NCBI RefSeq assembly: GCF_001014975.1
Contig: NZ_BBXA01000013.1
Span: forward strand, 1-64,000
Origin: Novosphingobium sp. MD-1
GTDB taxonomy: Bacteria; Pseudomonadota; Alphaproteobacteria; Sphingomonadales; Sphingomonadaceae
Direction of reading: 5' to 3'
DNA: 64,000 bases
This document shows, in pieces, positions 43,645 to 53,472 of this stretch (the stretch's first letter is position 1; each line of letters begins with the position of its first letter). A program made the position numbers and the translations under genes. Below the pieces are notes generated by a model. The model saw only the letters and a program-made list of their open reading frames with translations, had not been told where the DNA came from and searched no databases.

Positions 43645-45545
43645 TACGGCTGGCGTTCACGGGGCTGGCGCATGGCTTTGCTGCTCCCGCATTGGCGGCG
43701 CCCGCGCTCGAACTGGGCGCGGTGTGGAGCGACCATGCCGTGATACAGCGCGATCGGCTTGTGCTGGTGGAAGGGCGGGCGGCGCCGAACGCCGTGGTGT
43801 CCGCCACGCTGGGCACCGAACGCGCCGAGGGCAAGGCGGACGCCGCCGGCGATTTCACCTTGCGCTTTGCCGCGCGGCCGGCCTCGGCCGCTCCGGTCGA
43901 CCTGGCGGTGACGGCGGGTGGGCAAAGCCTGCGCGTCACCGATCTGGCGGTGGGCGATGTCTGGCTCTGCTCCGGCCAGTCGAACATGGAATTCCCGCTT
44001 GCGCACGCGCTGAACGGCGGGATGGAAGTGGCACGGTCGGGGGACCCCGGCCTGCGCCTGCTGCAGGTGCCCAAGGCGATGGCGTATCTGCCGCAGCGCG
44101 CGTTCGGGAAGCCAACGCGCTGGGCCGCCGCCGGGCCGGACACGACCGCGGACTTCTCGGCGGTGTGCTACTTCATGGCGCGCGAATTGCGCCGGGCGCG
44201 GGGCGTGCCGATCGGCGCGATTCACGCCAGCTGGGGCGGATCGAAAGTGACGCCGTGGCTCGATCCGCAGGCCGGCGCCGCGATCGGCGGGGCCAGCGAC
44301 ATGGCACTGCTGGGCCTGTTCGCGAAAGACCGGCTGGCCGCCGTGACACAATTCGCGCCGCGCTGGCAGGCATGGTATGCGGGCGAGGCCGGCGGTGGCG
44401 CGCCGTGGACCCGGCCCGACGATCTGCCATGGCAGCCCGTGCCGGCGATCAGCGGCTGGCTGGCGTGGACCGGTACGCCACTGGCCACCAAGGCGACCGG
44501 CACGGTCTGGCTGCGGCGGCAGGTCACGCTGACGGCGGATCAGGCGCGGGCCGGGGCGACGCTGATGCTCGGCGTGCTCGACGACATGGACATGACCTTC
44601 GTCAACGGCCACGCGGTGGGCAACACCTTCGGCTGGGACGAGGAACGTGCCTACAAGCTGCCGCCGGCGTTCCTGCGCGCGGGGGTGAACGAGGTCATGG
44701 TCGCCGTGACCAACACCTATGCCGATGGCGGATTCGCGAGCCCTGCGGACCGGCTGGCGCTGGTGACGGGTGACGGCCAGCGCATGCCGCTGGCAACCGG
44801 TTGGCGCTATACGATCGCGCCCGTGCGCCGCTATCCGCCGCGTCCGCCATGGGATGCGAACGCGGGCATCGGGCTGATGCACAACCGCATGATCGCCCCG
44901 CTCGGCCATTTCGCCATGGACGGCGCGGCCTGGTATCAGGGCGAAAGCGATGTCGACACGCCCGACTATGCGCGGCGGATGAAGGCGCTGATCGCGGGCT
45001 GGCGCGCGCGCTTCGGGCCGGCGCTCAAGGTCGGCATCGTGCAACTGGCGAATTACGGCCCGGTAGCGGACAAGCCGGTATCATCCGACTGGGCGCGGAC
45101 GCGCGATGTGCAGCGGCGCATCGTGGCAGAGGATGGCAACGCCGCGTTGGCCAGCGCGATCGACATTGGCGAGCCGACCGACATCCATCCTGCCAACAAG
45201 CTGCTGGTGGGCCAGCGGCTGGCGTTGGGGGCGCTGGGCAAGCCCGTGCCGATGCCGCTGGCGGCGCGGCGCGAAGGCAATGCCGTGCGGGTGACGTTCG
45301 GCGGCATCGAAGGCGGGCTCCATGCGCTGAGTGCGGCGCAGGCGATCGGCTTCGAACTGTGCGACGCGGGCGAAGCCTGCCGTTTCGCGCCGGCGCGGGT
45401 CGATGGCGATGCGGTGGTGATCGCCGGGAACGGCGGGCCGATTGCGAAGGTCCGCTATGGCTGGGCCGACAGCCCGGTCGTCAACCTGTTCGACGCGCGC
45501 GGGCTACCGGTGCCGGGGTTCGAACTCGACGTGGTGGGCGAATGA
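43641..45545 (+). CDS. Sialate O-acetylesterase family protein (probable xylan acetylesterase)
   Basis: A 634-residue SGNH-type esterase joined to xylC by GTGA. A weak signal peptide (LAFTGLAHGFAAPALAA) precedes a beta domain. The block I motif WLCSGQSNMEFPL places Ser at 114; Asp and His are in PTDIHPANK near the C terminus. A jelly-roll insertion (LMLGVLDDMDMTFVNGHAVG) splits the catalytic domain, as is usual in the family. In xylan loci such proteins remove acetyl groups from glucuronoxylan; sialic acid is unlikely here. Confidence 0.9.
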   Translation: MIRLAFTGLAHGFAAPALAAPALELGAVWSDHAVIQRDRLVLVEGRAAPNAVVSATLGTERAEGKADAAGDFTLRFAARPASAAPVDLAVTAGGQSLRVTDLAVGDVWLCSGQSNMEFPLAHALNGGMEVARSGDPGLRLLQVPKAMAYLPQRAFGKPTRWAAAGPDTTADFSAVCYFMARELRRARGVPIGAIHASWGGSKVTPWLDPQAGAAIGGASDMALLGLFAKDRLAAVTQFAPRWQAWYAGEAGGGAPWTRPDDLPWQPVPAISGWLAWTGTPLATKATGTVWLRRQVTLTADQARAGATLMLGVLDDMDMTFVNGHAVGNTFGWDEERAYKLPPAFLRAGVNEVMVAVTNTYADGGFASPADRLALVTGDGQRMPLATGWRYTIAPVRRYPPRPPWDANAGIGLMHNRMIAPLGHFAMDGAAWYQGESDVDTPDYARRMKALIAGWRARFGPALKVGIVQLANYGPVADKPVSSDWARTRDVQRRIVAEDGNAALASAIDIGEPTDIHPANKLLVGQRLALGALGKPVPMPLAARREGNAVRVTFGGIEGGLHALSAAQAIGFELCDAGEACRFAPARVDGDAVVIAGNGGPIAKVRYGWADSPVVNLFDARGLPVPGFELDVVGE

Positions 45546-45561
45546 GGATCGTCCGCGCGGC

Positions 45562-46620
45562 CTAGGCCTTGCCGGGCGGCGCGGCATCGGATTCCCGCCG
45601 AACCAGTTCGTACGCAAGCGTGGCGAGGCGCGGTTGCGGGTTTTCCTCGGCGCGGTCGGCGCGGATTTCCTGCGCGAGCAACTCCAGCGCGGTCTCGGCC
45701 ATCTTGCGGATCGGCTGGCGGATCGTGGTCAGCTCTGGCCAGATCGTGGAGGCGAACGCGGTATCGTCGAAGCCGCAGACGGTAAGGTCGCGCGGCACTT
45801 CCAGATCGTTGCGGTGCGCTGCCGCCACGCAGCCGGCGGCCATATCGTCGTTCGAGGCGAAGATCGCGGTCGGGCGCTGGGGCAGGGCGAGCATGTCCAT
45901 CGCCGCGTCCAGCCCGGAGCGGTAGGTGAACTGCCCCTGTTTGACGAGCGCCTCGTCCACGTTCACGCCGGCTTCGGCCATGGCATCGCGAAAGCCGGCA
46001 AGGCGCAGCGCGCTGGCCGATTGGCGGGGGTTGCCGATGATGAAGCCCACGCGCTTGTGGCCCAGATCGAGGATGTGGCGCGTCATGTCGTAGGCGGCCT
46101 GGTAATCGTCGATCATCACCACGCCGTGATGCGCTTCTGCTTGGCCGGGGCCGACCAGCACGGCGCGGGTTCCGGCGCGGCGCAGGCGGGCGAGCAGCGC
46201 GGTGTCGTCGCACAGCGGCGGGGGGAGCAGGAAGCCATCGACCGCGCTTTCCACCAGCCGCGCGATCATTTTCGCCTGATCGCGATCCGGATCGCAGCGT
46301 TCGACCATGAGGTGGGCATCGAGCCGCGTCGCCGCGTCCATGCAGCCGATCAGCAGTTCGCTGAGATAGGAGGCGGAAGGGTTGGCATAAAGCAGCGCGA
46401 TGCGCAGCTGCGATGCGCCGGCAAGGCTGCGCGCGGCGCGGTTGGGCGCGTAGTTGAGTTGTTTGATGGCCGCTTCGACCGCAAGGCGCGTTTCCTCGCG
46501 CACGCCCGCGCCTCCGTTGACCACGCGGCTGACGGTCATCGGCGAGCACTGGGCGAGGCGCGCGACGTCGGTCACCGTGGGGCGCCCGGACTGCCGACGG
46601 CGCGATCGGATATCGTTCAT
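45562..46620 (-). CDS. xylR: LacI-family transcriptional regulator of the xylan/xylose locus
   Basis: A 352-residue LacI protein. The HTH and hinge are PTVTDVARLAQCSPMTVSRVVNGGAGV and NYAPNRAARSLAG, followed by a periplasmic-binding-protein-like sugar domain (FASNDDMAAGCVAAA; TTIRQPIRKMAETALELL). It is convergent with the esterase gene and divergent from the transporter, with a candidate operator (46741) between. The repeated GGTAGCGCTATC sites upstream of xylan genes are its probable targets; xylose or xylobiose would be the inducer. The symbol is by role, not by proof. Confidence 0.9.
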   Translation of the reverse strand: MNDIRSRRRQSGRPTVTDVARLAQCSPMTVSRVVNGGAGVREETRLAVEAAIKQLNYAPNRAARSLAGASQLRIALLYANPSASYLSELLIGCMDAATRLDAHLMVERCDPDRDQAKMIARLVESAVDGFLLPPPLCDDTALLARLRRAGTRAVLVGPGQAEAHHGVVMIDDYQAAYDMTRHILDLGHKRVGFIIGNPRQSASALRLAGFRDAMAEAGVNVDEALVKQGQFTYRSGLDAAMDMLALPQRPTAIFASNDDMAAGCVAAAHRNDLEVPRDLTVCGFDDTAFASTIWPELTTIRQPIRKMAETALELLAQEIRADRAEENPQPRLATLAYELVRRESDAAPPGKA

Positions 46621-46740
46621 CTCTTGCTGCTCCCGTTGCGGATTTCCTGACCGTGCGGCACGCCCTTGGCAAGCGGGATTGTCATTTAAGCAGACTTAAA
46701 CCTATTTCACGCTTGCGCGGCGCGAACGGCGCGATATTGA

Positions 46741-46753
46741 GGTAGCGCTATCA
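46741..46753. promoter_or_regulatory. Candidate xylose regulator operator 3
   Basis: GGTAGCGCTATCA is identical in 13 of 13 bases to the site before xylX. It lies 121 bases upstream of the lacI-type gene start and 109 bases before the transporter start, so it may control both divergent genes. Confidence 0.65.
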
Positions 46754-46862
46754 TCGAGCGGGAGAGCGGCATCGGCAGAACCGGTGACAGCTCAAGCAAG
46801 ACCGTCGATGCAAGGCGAAATGCGTGGCAATCAATGCGCATTGAACGAGTCGGGAGAGGAAA

Positions 46863-48278
46863 ATGACGGCAGTGCAGCAAGACCGGGTGAACATGGCGCT
46901 TGTGGGCGCCATCGTATCGGTCGCCACGATCGGCGGACTGCTATTCGGATATGACAGCGGCGCGGTCAACGGCACGCAGGCGGGCCTGAAGGCGGCGTTC
47001 GCGCTCGATGACAATGGTCTTGGCTTCACCGTGGGGTCGCTGCTGGTCGGTTGCGCCGCCGGCGCTTTCACCGCCGGGCGCATGGCCGACCGCTTCGGGC
47101 GCAAGCGCATCATGGTGCTGGCCGCGATCCTGTTTCTCACCGGCGCGCTGGTGCAGGGCCTTACCGGAAATCACACCCTGTTCGTGATCGCCCGCTTCTT
47201 CGGCGGCATGGCGGTGGGCGCGGCCAGCGTGCTGTCGCCCGCCTACATTTCCGAGGTTGCGCCGGCGGCGATCCGCGGGCGGCTGACCAGCGTGCAGCAG
47301 GTCATGATCATCACCGGCCTGACGCTGGCCTTCGTCGTCAATTACGTGCTCGCGCGGCAGGCAGGGGATTCGCTGGGGCAATTGGGCGGTGTTCCGGCCT
47401 GGCGCTGGATGTACATCGCGCAGGCGATTCCGGCGGTGGTGTTCTTGGTCGCGCTGCAGTTCATTCCGGAAAGCCCGCGCTATCTGGTCAGCAGCGGCCG
47501 CGCCGAGGAAGCTCACGCGGTGCTTTCGCGCCTGTTCGGCGAGACCGAGGCCCGCCGCAAGGTCGATGAGATCCGCGCATCCTTCGCCACCGACCACCGC
47601 CCGCGCCTGGCCGATGTGCTGGCGCCGGGAACGGTGCTGCGCCCGGTCGTGTGGGCGGGGTTGATCATTGCCGTTTTCCAGCAGTTCGTCGGGATCAACG
47701 TGATCTTCTACTACGGCGAAACGCTGTGGAAGCTGGCGGGCGTTTCCGAGCAAGCGGCGCTGGAACGCAACATCATCTCGGGCCTCGTTTCGATCGCGGC
47801 CTGCTTCGTCACCATGGCGCTGGTCGACAAGGTCGGGCGCAAGCCGCTGCTGCTGATCGGTTCGGCGGGGATGACGCTATCGCTCGGCGCGATGAGCTGG
47901 GCGTTCTCGCGCGGGACGCTCGACGCCGCCGGGGCGCTGCAGATGGACCAGCATCTGGGCCTGATCGCGGTGATCGCGGCCAATATCTACGTGGTGTTCT
48001 TCAACGTCAGCTGGGGCCCGGTGATGTGGGTGATGCTGGGCGAGATGTTCCCCAACCAGCTGCGCGGATCGGCGCTGGCGGTGTGCGGGCTGGCCCAGTG
48101 GGGCGCGAACTACGCCGTGGTGCAGAGCTTCCCGGCCATGGCGAGCGGCCTGGGCCTTGCCGAGACCTATGTACTCTACACGCTGAGCGCGGCGGTGAGC
48201 TTCTGGCTGGTCAAGGCCTTCCTGCCCGAAACCAAGGGCAAGGAGCTGGAGCAGATGGAAGGCTGGGGCGGGCACTGA
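46863..48278 (+). CDS. xylE: MFS sugar:proton symporter (xylose transporter family)
   Basis: A 471-residue, twelve-helix sugar porter. Family motifs are GYDSGAVNG in TM1, GRMADRFGRKR, GRLTSVQQVMI, PESPRYLVSSGR in the central loop and PETKGKELEQME at the end. It carries sugar across the inner membrane with protons. Place and regulation favour xylose or xylo-oligosaccharides. GGGAGAGG precedes the start. A strong terminator follows. Confidence 0.9.
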   Translation: MTAVQQDRVNMALVGAIVSVATIGGLLFGYDSGAVNGTQAGLKAAFALDDNGLGFTVGSLLVGCAAGAFTAGRMADRFGRKRIMVLAAILFLTGALVQGLTGNHTLFVIARFFGGMAVGAASVLSPAYISEVAPAAIRGRLTSVQQVMIITGLTLAFVVNYVLARQAGDSLGQLGGVPAWRWMYIAQAIPAVVFLVALQFIPESPRYLVSSGRAEEAHAVLSRLFGETEARRKVDEIRASFATDHRPRLADVLAPGTVLRPVVWAGLIIAVFQQFVGINVIFYYGETLWKLAGVSEQAALERNIISGLVSIAACFVTMALVDKVGRKPLLLIGSAGMTLSLGAMSWAFSRGTLDAAGALQMDQHLGLIAVIAANIYVVFFNVSWGPVMWVMLGEMFPNQLRGSALAVCGLAQWGANYAVVQSFPAMASGLGLAETYVLYTLSAAVSFWLVKAFLPETKGKELEQMEGWGGH

Positions 48279-48341
48279 TTCAAACGTTCCCTCGCTGCGG
48301 CCCCAATCCCTCCTCTCCCGGGGCCGCCGCAGTACCTGAGA

Positions 48342-48380
48342 AGGCCCGGAAGGCACATGCTTTCCGGGCCTCATTTTTGT
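48342..48380. terminator. Rho-independent terminator, probably bidirectional
   Basis: AGGCCCGGAA pairs perfectly with TTCCGGGCCT around a 10-base loop, followed by CATTTTTGT on the plus strand. It lies between the convergent transporter and cupin genes. Confidence 0.85.
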
Positions 48381-48395
48381 AGGCGGGTCGGGAAG

Positions 48396-49406
48396 TCAGC
48401 CGCCGCGCAGGGCGCGCAGCACCATCGCGCGAATCGGACCATAGCCAGCCCCCTTGATGTCGCGCAGCACGCCGCGCCGGTCTTCCGGCAGGTGCGCGAG
48501 GGGGTGGCCATCCGGCCGGAACACGTAATGATCGAAGAACGCGCGGAACGCCGCGCGCTCCGCCTCCGGCCGCTCGGCGATGGCGATCATCGAGAGCAGC
48601 ATGGCGAGCAGCGGGGCGTCGGGGCCGATCGCGGTCGCATCCCACCAGTAATTGAGCATCACGTTGACCGGCGCGGTCGCTTCCACCTGGTGCCACCACA
48701 GCTTGGGCAGGAACAGCGCGTCGCCGGCAGCGAGGTCCACCGTGATCGCGCGGTCCCGCGCCGCCGCGAACCGGGGGTAGCGCTCGGGGTCGGCGCTTGC
48801 CGCGGCAAGGCTGGCGGGCTGGCCGGCCATCGTGTGATCGATTGGCCCGACATAGAGATCGCCGATCGCATCGGGCGGATAGAGGGTGAAGCGCCGTGCC
48901 CCCGCCAGCACGCAGGCGAGGTTTTCATAGGCGTCGTAGTGGGTGGCGGCGGTCGACGGGTTGCCGATCCACAGCCGCGCTTCGACCTGCGGCGGCACGA
49001 TCGGCACCGCGTTGGCCTCGGCAAAGCCGGGAAGATAGGCGGGCGCGACCAGCGAGCCGAGATAGGCGGTGGGCGCGGACGGATCGTCGGCATGGCGCAG
49101 CATGTGCGTGAAGGCCTGCGCCAGCGGCAGTTCCACGCGGGTGAAATTGAAGCCGGAAAGATCGTCGCTGTAGTAATAGCGGCCGCCGATCGCCGGATCG
49201 CCGAGAAAGACCTGCGGCCGCCGCCCCGTATCGAACGACAGGACATGGTCGAGCGCGGCGCGGGCGGATGCGCGCGCCGCCTGCGCCGCCGGCAGATCGG
49301 CGCACAGGCCCCGGATGACAACGGGCGTGCCCGCAAGGATCACGCCGGCGTGAAAGCTTTCCGCACTCGCCAGTTCGGGCGCGCCGGGTGCAAGCTCCGC
49401 CAGCAT
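48396..49406 (-). CDS. Cupin-like (JmjC/cupin_8) domain protein
   Basis: A 336-residue protein, start ATG 49406, five bases after the sapC stop. It has a 2-His-1-Asp iron site: His156 and Asp158 (THYDAYENL) and His239 (LWWHQVEA), as in JmjC-type hydroxylases such as FIH. Oxoglutarate-dependent hydroxylation is likely, substrate unknown. Genes of this type recur in sphingomonad, Caulobacter and Xanthomonas sugar loci beside SapC, a halogenase-like protein and a TonB receptor, as here. Confidence 0.88.
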   Translation of the reverse strand: MLAELAPGAPELASAESFHAGVILAGTPVVIRGLCADLPAAQAARASARAALDHVLSFDTGRRPQVFLGDPAIGGRYYYSDDLSGFNFTRVELPLAQAFTHMLRHADDPSAPTAYLGSLVAPAYLPGFAEANAVPIVPPQVEARLWIGNPSTAATHYDAYENLACVLAGARRFTLYPPDAIGDLYVGPIDHTMAGQPASLAAASADPERYPRFAAARDRAITVDLAAGDALFLPKLWWHQVEATAPVNVMLNYWWDATAIGPDAPLLAMLLSMIAIAERPEAERAAFRAFFDHYVFRPDGHPLAHLPEDRRGVLRDIKGAGYGPIRAMVLRALRGG

Positions 49407-49411
49407 CAGGC

Positions 49412-50104
49412 TCAGTTCCAGCCGCCCGCGAGCCGTTCGTTGCGGCGGCGCGCCAGGATGCCAACCTGCTGCAGCGAGCCGTGGATGGCGAGAGCGGCCT
49501 GGAGCCAGCCCTGCCGGAATAGTCTGATGATTGTCGCATCCTCGAGCGCCGACAGCGCCTCGCCGCTCACCGAATAAAGGCCGTTCAGCGCGATCGTCTG
49601 CCCGTCGTCGAAGGAAAGCGAAATGTCGACGGGTTCGATCAGCCGCTCCTCCACGAGCATGGCGATGAATTGCTCGGTCGGCGCGGCGGTGCCCATGAGA
49701 TGGCCGATCGCGCGCTGCACAAGGCGCATCTCGTCGCTCGGCCCCCCCATCGCGTCGAACAGCGGCACCGTGCCGCCGGGCGCGAAGCGCGGGTGGGCAA
49801 GGTCGATCGCGATATTGTCGTCCGCGGTGAAGAAGCCCTGGCGTTGCAGGTCGAGCGGAAGAAAGGCCGCGTTTCCGGCCTCTGCGCCCTCGACCAGCAC
49901 TTCGCCCGGCTGGAATCCGAACAGCGCCACCAGCGCGAATCGGCCCGTCTCGGGCGACTTGGCGAGCACGACCGGGCAGCAGGCGGCGGCGCGTGTCACC
50001 TCGGTAACGACGATCTGCACCATGTGCGGATGCGGCCCCGCCAGCGGGTGCATGGCAAGATTGCGATGGGCATCGCTGTTCAGAATCTCGATTTGCTCCG
50101 CCAA
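49412..50104 (-). CDS. sapC: SapC-family protein
   Basis: A 230-residue protein with TTG start after AGGAGAGGA. Typical SapC stretches are AACCPVVLAKSPETGRFALVALFGFQPGE and NAAFLPLDLQRQGFF. SapC was named from the Campylobacter S-layer export cluster, but the biochemical role is not known. It is not a membrane or signal-peptide protein. It is coupled with the cupin gene and divergent from the TonB receptor. Confidence 0.88.
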   Translation of the reverse strand: MAEQIEILNSDAHRNLAMHPLAGPHPHMVQIVVTEVTRAAACCPVVLAKSPETGRFALVALFGFQPGEVLVEGAEAGNAAFLPLDLQRQGFFTADDNIAIDLAHPRFAPGGTVPLFDAMGGPSDEMRLVQRAIGHLMGTAAPTEQFIAMLVEERLIEPVDISLSFDDGQTIALNGLYSVSGEALSALEDATIIRLFRQGWLQAALAIHGSLQQVGILARRRNERLAGGWN

Positions 50105-50171
50105 TCGTCCTCTCCTGCATTCTCGCGTGTTTTGCGATGGTTATTACATGATATTGCGGGCCGCGATGTGC

Positions 50172-50269
50172 GCGCTACCATCGAAACTCTAACCGGAATC
50201 GTGGGCTTTTTGCAACACTGCCGGGCACCCGTCTGATTGCGCAGACAATTTCATGTTGATAGCGCTACC
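50172..50269. promoter_or_regulatory. Candidate xylose regulator operator 4, with a half-site
   Basis: TGATAGCGCTACC (50257-50269) is the reverse complement form of the xylX and xylE operators. A half-site, GCGCTACCA (50172-50180), lies nearer to sapC. The 367-base region between divergent sapC and the receptor holds no gene. The full site is 202 bases before the receptor start, so the leader is long or a further promoter exists. Confidence 0.6.
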
Positions 50270-50471
50270 TTTATCGGTTACTCAAAATGGGCAAGGTGAC
50301 GAGCAGAGCACCGGCGTGGCGGAGAGATGGCTGGCAACCGCAGTTGCACGGCGTTGTCCTCAGCGACCCTGGAGCTCCCCGTTTCGGCCCGTTCGGGAGG
50401 CAGTGAACGGTGCGAGCGATGTCGTCTCCTTCCCGGGCGGGGGGGCCGTCAGACAGAGCAGTGGAGAGGGT

Positions 50472-53393
50472 ATGAGGACTTCAATCAATTCGCGGTTCCT
50501 GCTGGGCGGGGCGTCGGGCGCCATCGCGCTCGCGATCGCCATGCCGGCGGTGGCGCAGCAGGCGCCGGCCGAAAGCGCAAGCCCGGCCGATGCCGAGGTC
50601 AGCAATGAGCCAGGCTCCGAAATCATCGTTACCGGCATCCGCGGTTCGCTCCAGCGCAACATGGAAATCAAGCGGAGCGCCTCCGGCGTGGTCGACGCGA
50701 TTTCCGCCGAGGACATCGGCAAGTTCCCCGATGCCAACGTGGCCGACGCGTTGCAGCGCCTGCCCGGCATCTCGATCCAGCGGTCGGGCGCGCGCGGCGA
50801 AGCCAACGGCGTGACCGTGCGCGGCTTCGGCGGCGATTTCAACGATACCCAGTTCGACGGCCGCCACCTGTCGACCGCATCGGGCAACCGCGCGGTGGAT
50901 TTCACCACGATCGGTTCGGACTTCGTCCAGAACATTTCGGTCTACAAGACGCCCGACGTCGAACTCGGCAACAGCGCGATCGGCGCGACGATCAACGTCG
51001 CGCTGCCCAAGCCCTTCGACAGCAACGGCACCAAGCTGGCGCTGAAGGCATCGGGTTCGGTGCAGGACCGCAGCGGCCGGGTCGTCCCCTCTGGCGCAGC
51101 GCTGGCCAGCACGACCTTTGCCGACGATACCATGGGCATCCTGGCCTATGTCGCGTACAAGCGTTCGGACACGACCTCCAACCAGGTCTTCATCCCCGGC
51201 TGGATCGGCAACTACTTCTATCAGTGCCAGTCGCAGCCCGCGTGCCAGACCAGCGACTTCACGCCCGCCAAGAAGAATGTGCTGGGCTGGTTCCCGCAGC
51301 AGCTGGGCGCTAACCAGGTCAATACCAAGGACGAGCGCATCGACGGCCGCCTGGCCTACCAGTGGCGCCCCAGCGACAAGGTGCTGGTGACCCTGGACGG
51401 CAATTTCACCCGCCAGACGCTGCACACCGCGACTTACGGTTACGGCGCGTGGTTTAACGGCGATGACCTGCGCAACGTGAAGCAGGACAGCAACGGCACC
51501 GTGGTGGACTTCAACCAGTTCGGCACGCCGATGGACTTCAACGCCAACCTCGCGCGGGACATCAACCAGACTTACATGGTGGGCGGCAACCTGAAGTGGG
51601 AAGCGACTGACGAACTGAGCTTCGATGTCGATGCCTCGCTCTCGCGCTCGGTCCTGAACCCCGGCAAGAACGGGTACGCCAACGCCATGGACATCGGCTA
51701 TGGCGGCACCAACGCCGATCCGAACGGCGGGTTCCTCTCGACCGGCTGTACCTATCCGGCCGGCGCGGGGCCGACCACGCCGCCGACCTCGTGCACCCGC
51801 TATTCGACAGTGCTGGGCGCCAACACCGGCGTCACCATCGGCGGCCCCAGCTCGGGCTATCTGCCGAGCATCCACGACGTCGGCCCGAACGGCAACGTCG
51901 GGAAGTTCACCGACCCGTCGCTGATCGGCAGCCACGTGATCGCGGGATTCCCCAATTATTACACGGATCTGGTCAAGCAGATCAAGATTTCGGGCAAGTA
52001 CGAAAGCGACGCGATCAAGATCCACTTCGGCGCGAGCTATCAGGAAAACAAGTTCCACAAGGAAAACCAGAGCCCGTTCGTCAATGGCACGTTCTTCCGT
52101 TACGGCGGCTATGGCGCGCCGTCGGGCCGCACCGGCGCGGTGGCGCCGTTGCCCAGCAGCATCTACCAGGGCACGATCAGCACCGCCAACTTCATCCCCG
52201 GCTACAAGGGCAACCTGGCGCCCGCGATCATCGCCTACGATCCGGTGGCGGTCTATCGCGCTCTCGAAGCGACCGGTGGCGGCACGACTGCGCCCGCGTT
52301 CGATCCGGCCAGCGTGCTGAATGTGCGCGAACGGACCTTTGCCGGCTATCTGCGCATCAACTTCGACAGCATGGTCGGCAACATGCCGATCCACATCAGC
52401 GCCGGCGTGCGTGACGAGTACACCAAGCTGACCTCGGGCGCGATTGGTCGCAACCCGGTGACGCTGGTGACGGTCCCAACCGACCCGACGCTGATCTCGG
52501 TGGGCTCCTATACCCCCGACCAGCTCATCACCCGCGAGACGAGCTACAACTACGTCTTGCCGAGCCTGGACGTGAAGCTGGAAGTGACGCCGAAGCTGCA
52601 GCTGCGCTTCGACGCTTCGCGCACCCTGACCCGGCCGGTGCTGAACGACCTCAGCCCCACGATCACTCTGGGTACGCTGCGCAAGGGCAGCCTCGCGGCA
52701 TCGGGTGGCAATGCCAACCTCAAGCCCTACCTGGCCGATAACCTCGATCTGGGCGCCGAATACTACTACGGCTCCAACTCGTACTTTGCGGTCAACGGCT
52801 TCATGAAGTTCATCTCGAACTTCATCGTCGGCGGCGTGCGCACCCAGACGATCAACGGGGTGACCGATCCGTTCACCGGCCAGGCCGCGCAGTTCCAGGT
52901 GAACGGCAAGGTCAACGGGCCGGAAGGCGTGGTGCGCGGCGTGGAAATCGCCTGGCAGCACGTGTTCGGCGAAACCGGCTTCGGCTTCAACGCCAACGCC
53001 ACGCTGGTCAGCACCAACCGCACGTTCGACACGAGCGACATCTCGGGTTCGGCCTTCGCGATCACCGGGCTGGCCAATTCGGCCAACCTGATCGCGTTCT
53101 ACGACAAGAACGGGCTGGAGGTTCGCCTCGCCGGCAACTGGCGCGACAAGTACCTGCTCAGCCTGGGCCAGACCCAGGGTGGCACGTTCGGCGCGGAACC
53201 GGTGAACGTGAACCGCCAGTTCCAGATCGACGCCAGCGCCAGCTACCAGCTGACCAAGCAGGTCTCGGTCTTCTTCGAAGGCACCAACCTCAACAACTCG
53301 ACCTACAGCACCTATGGCCGGTTCTCGAACATGCCGCTCGATACCTGGTCCTACGGTCGCCGCTTTGTCTTCGGCGCCCGTTTCAACTACTGA
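50472..53393 (+). CDS. TonB-dependent receptor, xylan/xylo-oligosaccharide type
   Basis: A 973-residue receptor; ATG 50472 follows GGAGAGGG and opens a signal peptide (MRTSINSRFLLGGASGAIALAIAMPAVAQ). The TonB box is EIIVTGIRGSLQRNMEIKR, and the plug has DIGKFPDANVADALQRLPGISIQR, the hallmark of the large Xanthomonas/Caulobacter sugar receptor family. It ends in FGARFNY. It would import xylo-oligosaccharides across the outer membrane. Two Cys pairs are seen in external loops. Operator 4 lies upstream. Confidence 0.94.
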   Translation: MRTSINSRFLLGGASGAIALAIAMPAVAQQAPAESASPADAEVSNEPGSEIIVTGIRGSLQRNMEIKRSASGVVDAISAEDIGKFPDANVADALQRLPGISIQRSGARGEANGVTVRGFGGDFNDTQFDGRHLSTASGNRAVDFTTIGSDFVQNISVYKTPDVELGNSAIGATINVALPKPFDSNGTKLALKASGSVQDRSGRVVPSGAALASTTFADDTMGILAYVAYKRSDTTSNQVFIPGWIGNYFYQCQSQPACQTSDFTPAKKNVLGWFPQQLGANQVNTKDERIDGRLAYQWRPSDKVLVTLDGNFTRQTLHTATYGYGAWFNGDDLRNVKQDSNGTVVDFNQFGTPMDFNANLARDINQTYMVGGNLKWEATDELSFDVDASLSRSVLNPGKNGYANAMDIGYGGTNADPNGGFLSTGCTYPAGAGPTTPPTSCTRYSTVLGANTGVTIGGPSSGYLPSIHDVGPNGNVGKFTDPSLIGSHVIAGFPNYYTDLVKQIKISGKYESDAIKIHFGASYQENKFHKENQSPFVNGTFFRYGGYGAPSGRTGAVAPLPSSIYQGTISTANFIPGYKGNLAPAIIAYDPVAVYRALEATGGGTTAPAFDPASVLNVRERTFAGYLRINFDSMVGNMPIHISAGVRDEYTKLTSGAIGRNPVTLVTVPTDPTLISVGSYTPDQLITRETSYNYVLPSLDVKLEVTPKLQLRFDASRTLTRPVLNDLSPTITLGTLRKGSLAASGGNANLKPYLADNLDLGAEYYYGSNSYFAVNGFMKFISNFIVGGVRTQTINGVTDPFTGQAAQFQVNGKVNGPEGVVRGVEIAWQHVFGETGFGFNANATLVSTNRTFDTSDISGSAFAITGLANSANLIAFYDKNGLEVRLAGNWRDKYLLSLGQTQGGTFGAEPVNVNRQFQIDASASYQLTKQVSVFFEGTNLNNSTYSTYGRFSNMPLDTWSYGRRFVFGARFNY

Positions 53394-53406
53394 TGCGGTG
53401 TGGCGG

Positions 53407-53432
53407 CGGCGCCGGTTCTCATGCCGGCGCCG
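53407..53432 (+). promoter_or_regulatory. Hairpin between receptor and halogenase-like gene
   Basis: CGGCGCCGG pairs perfectly with CCGGCGCCG around an 8-base loop, 13 bases after the receptor stop. No T-run follows, so it may stabilise the receptor mRNA or reduce readthrough rather than terminate fully. Confidence 0.5.
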
Positions 53433-53472
53433 TCACCACCAATAGTCGTTCGAACAACGGGGCAGGACGCGG

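Noticed and set aside
48770..48790. GGGTAGCGCTCGG resembling the xylose operator
   Set aside because: Lies within the cupin coding sequence, matches only one half, and a similar half-match is found at 62467 in xylA; likely chance.
50481..52961. An 826-codon minus-strand frame opposite the xylan TonB receptor
   Set aside because: Shadow of a well-supported receptor gene; no protein-like domains.
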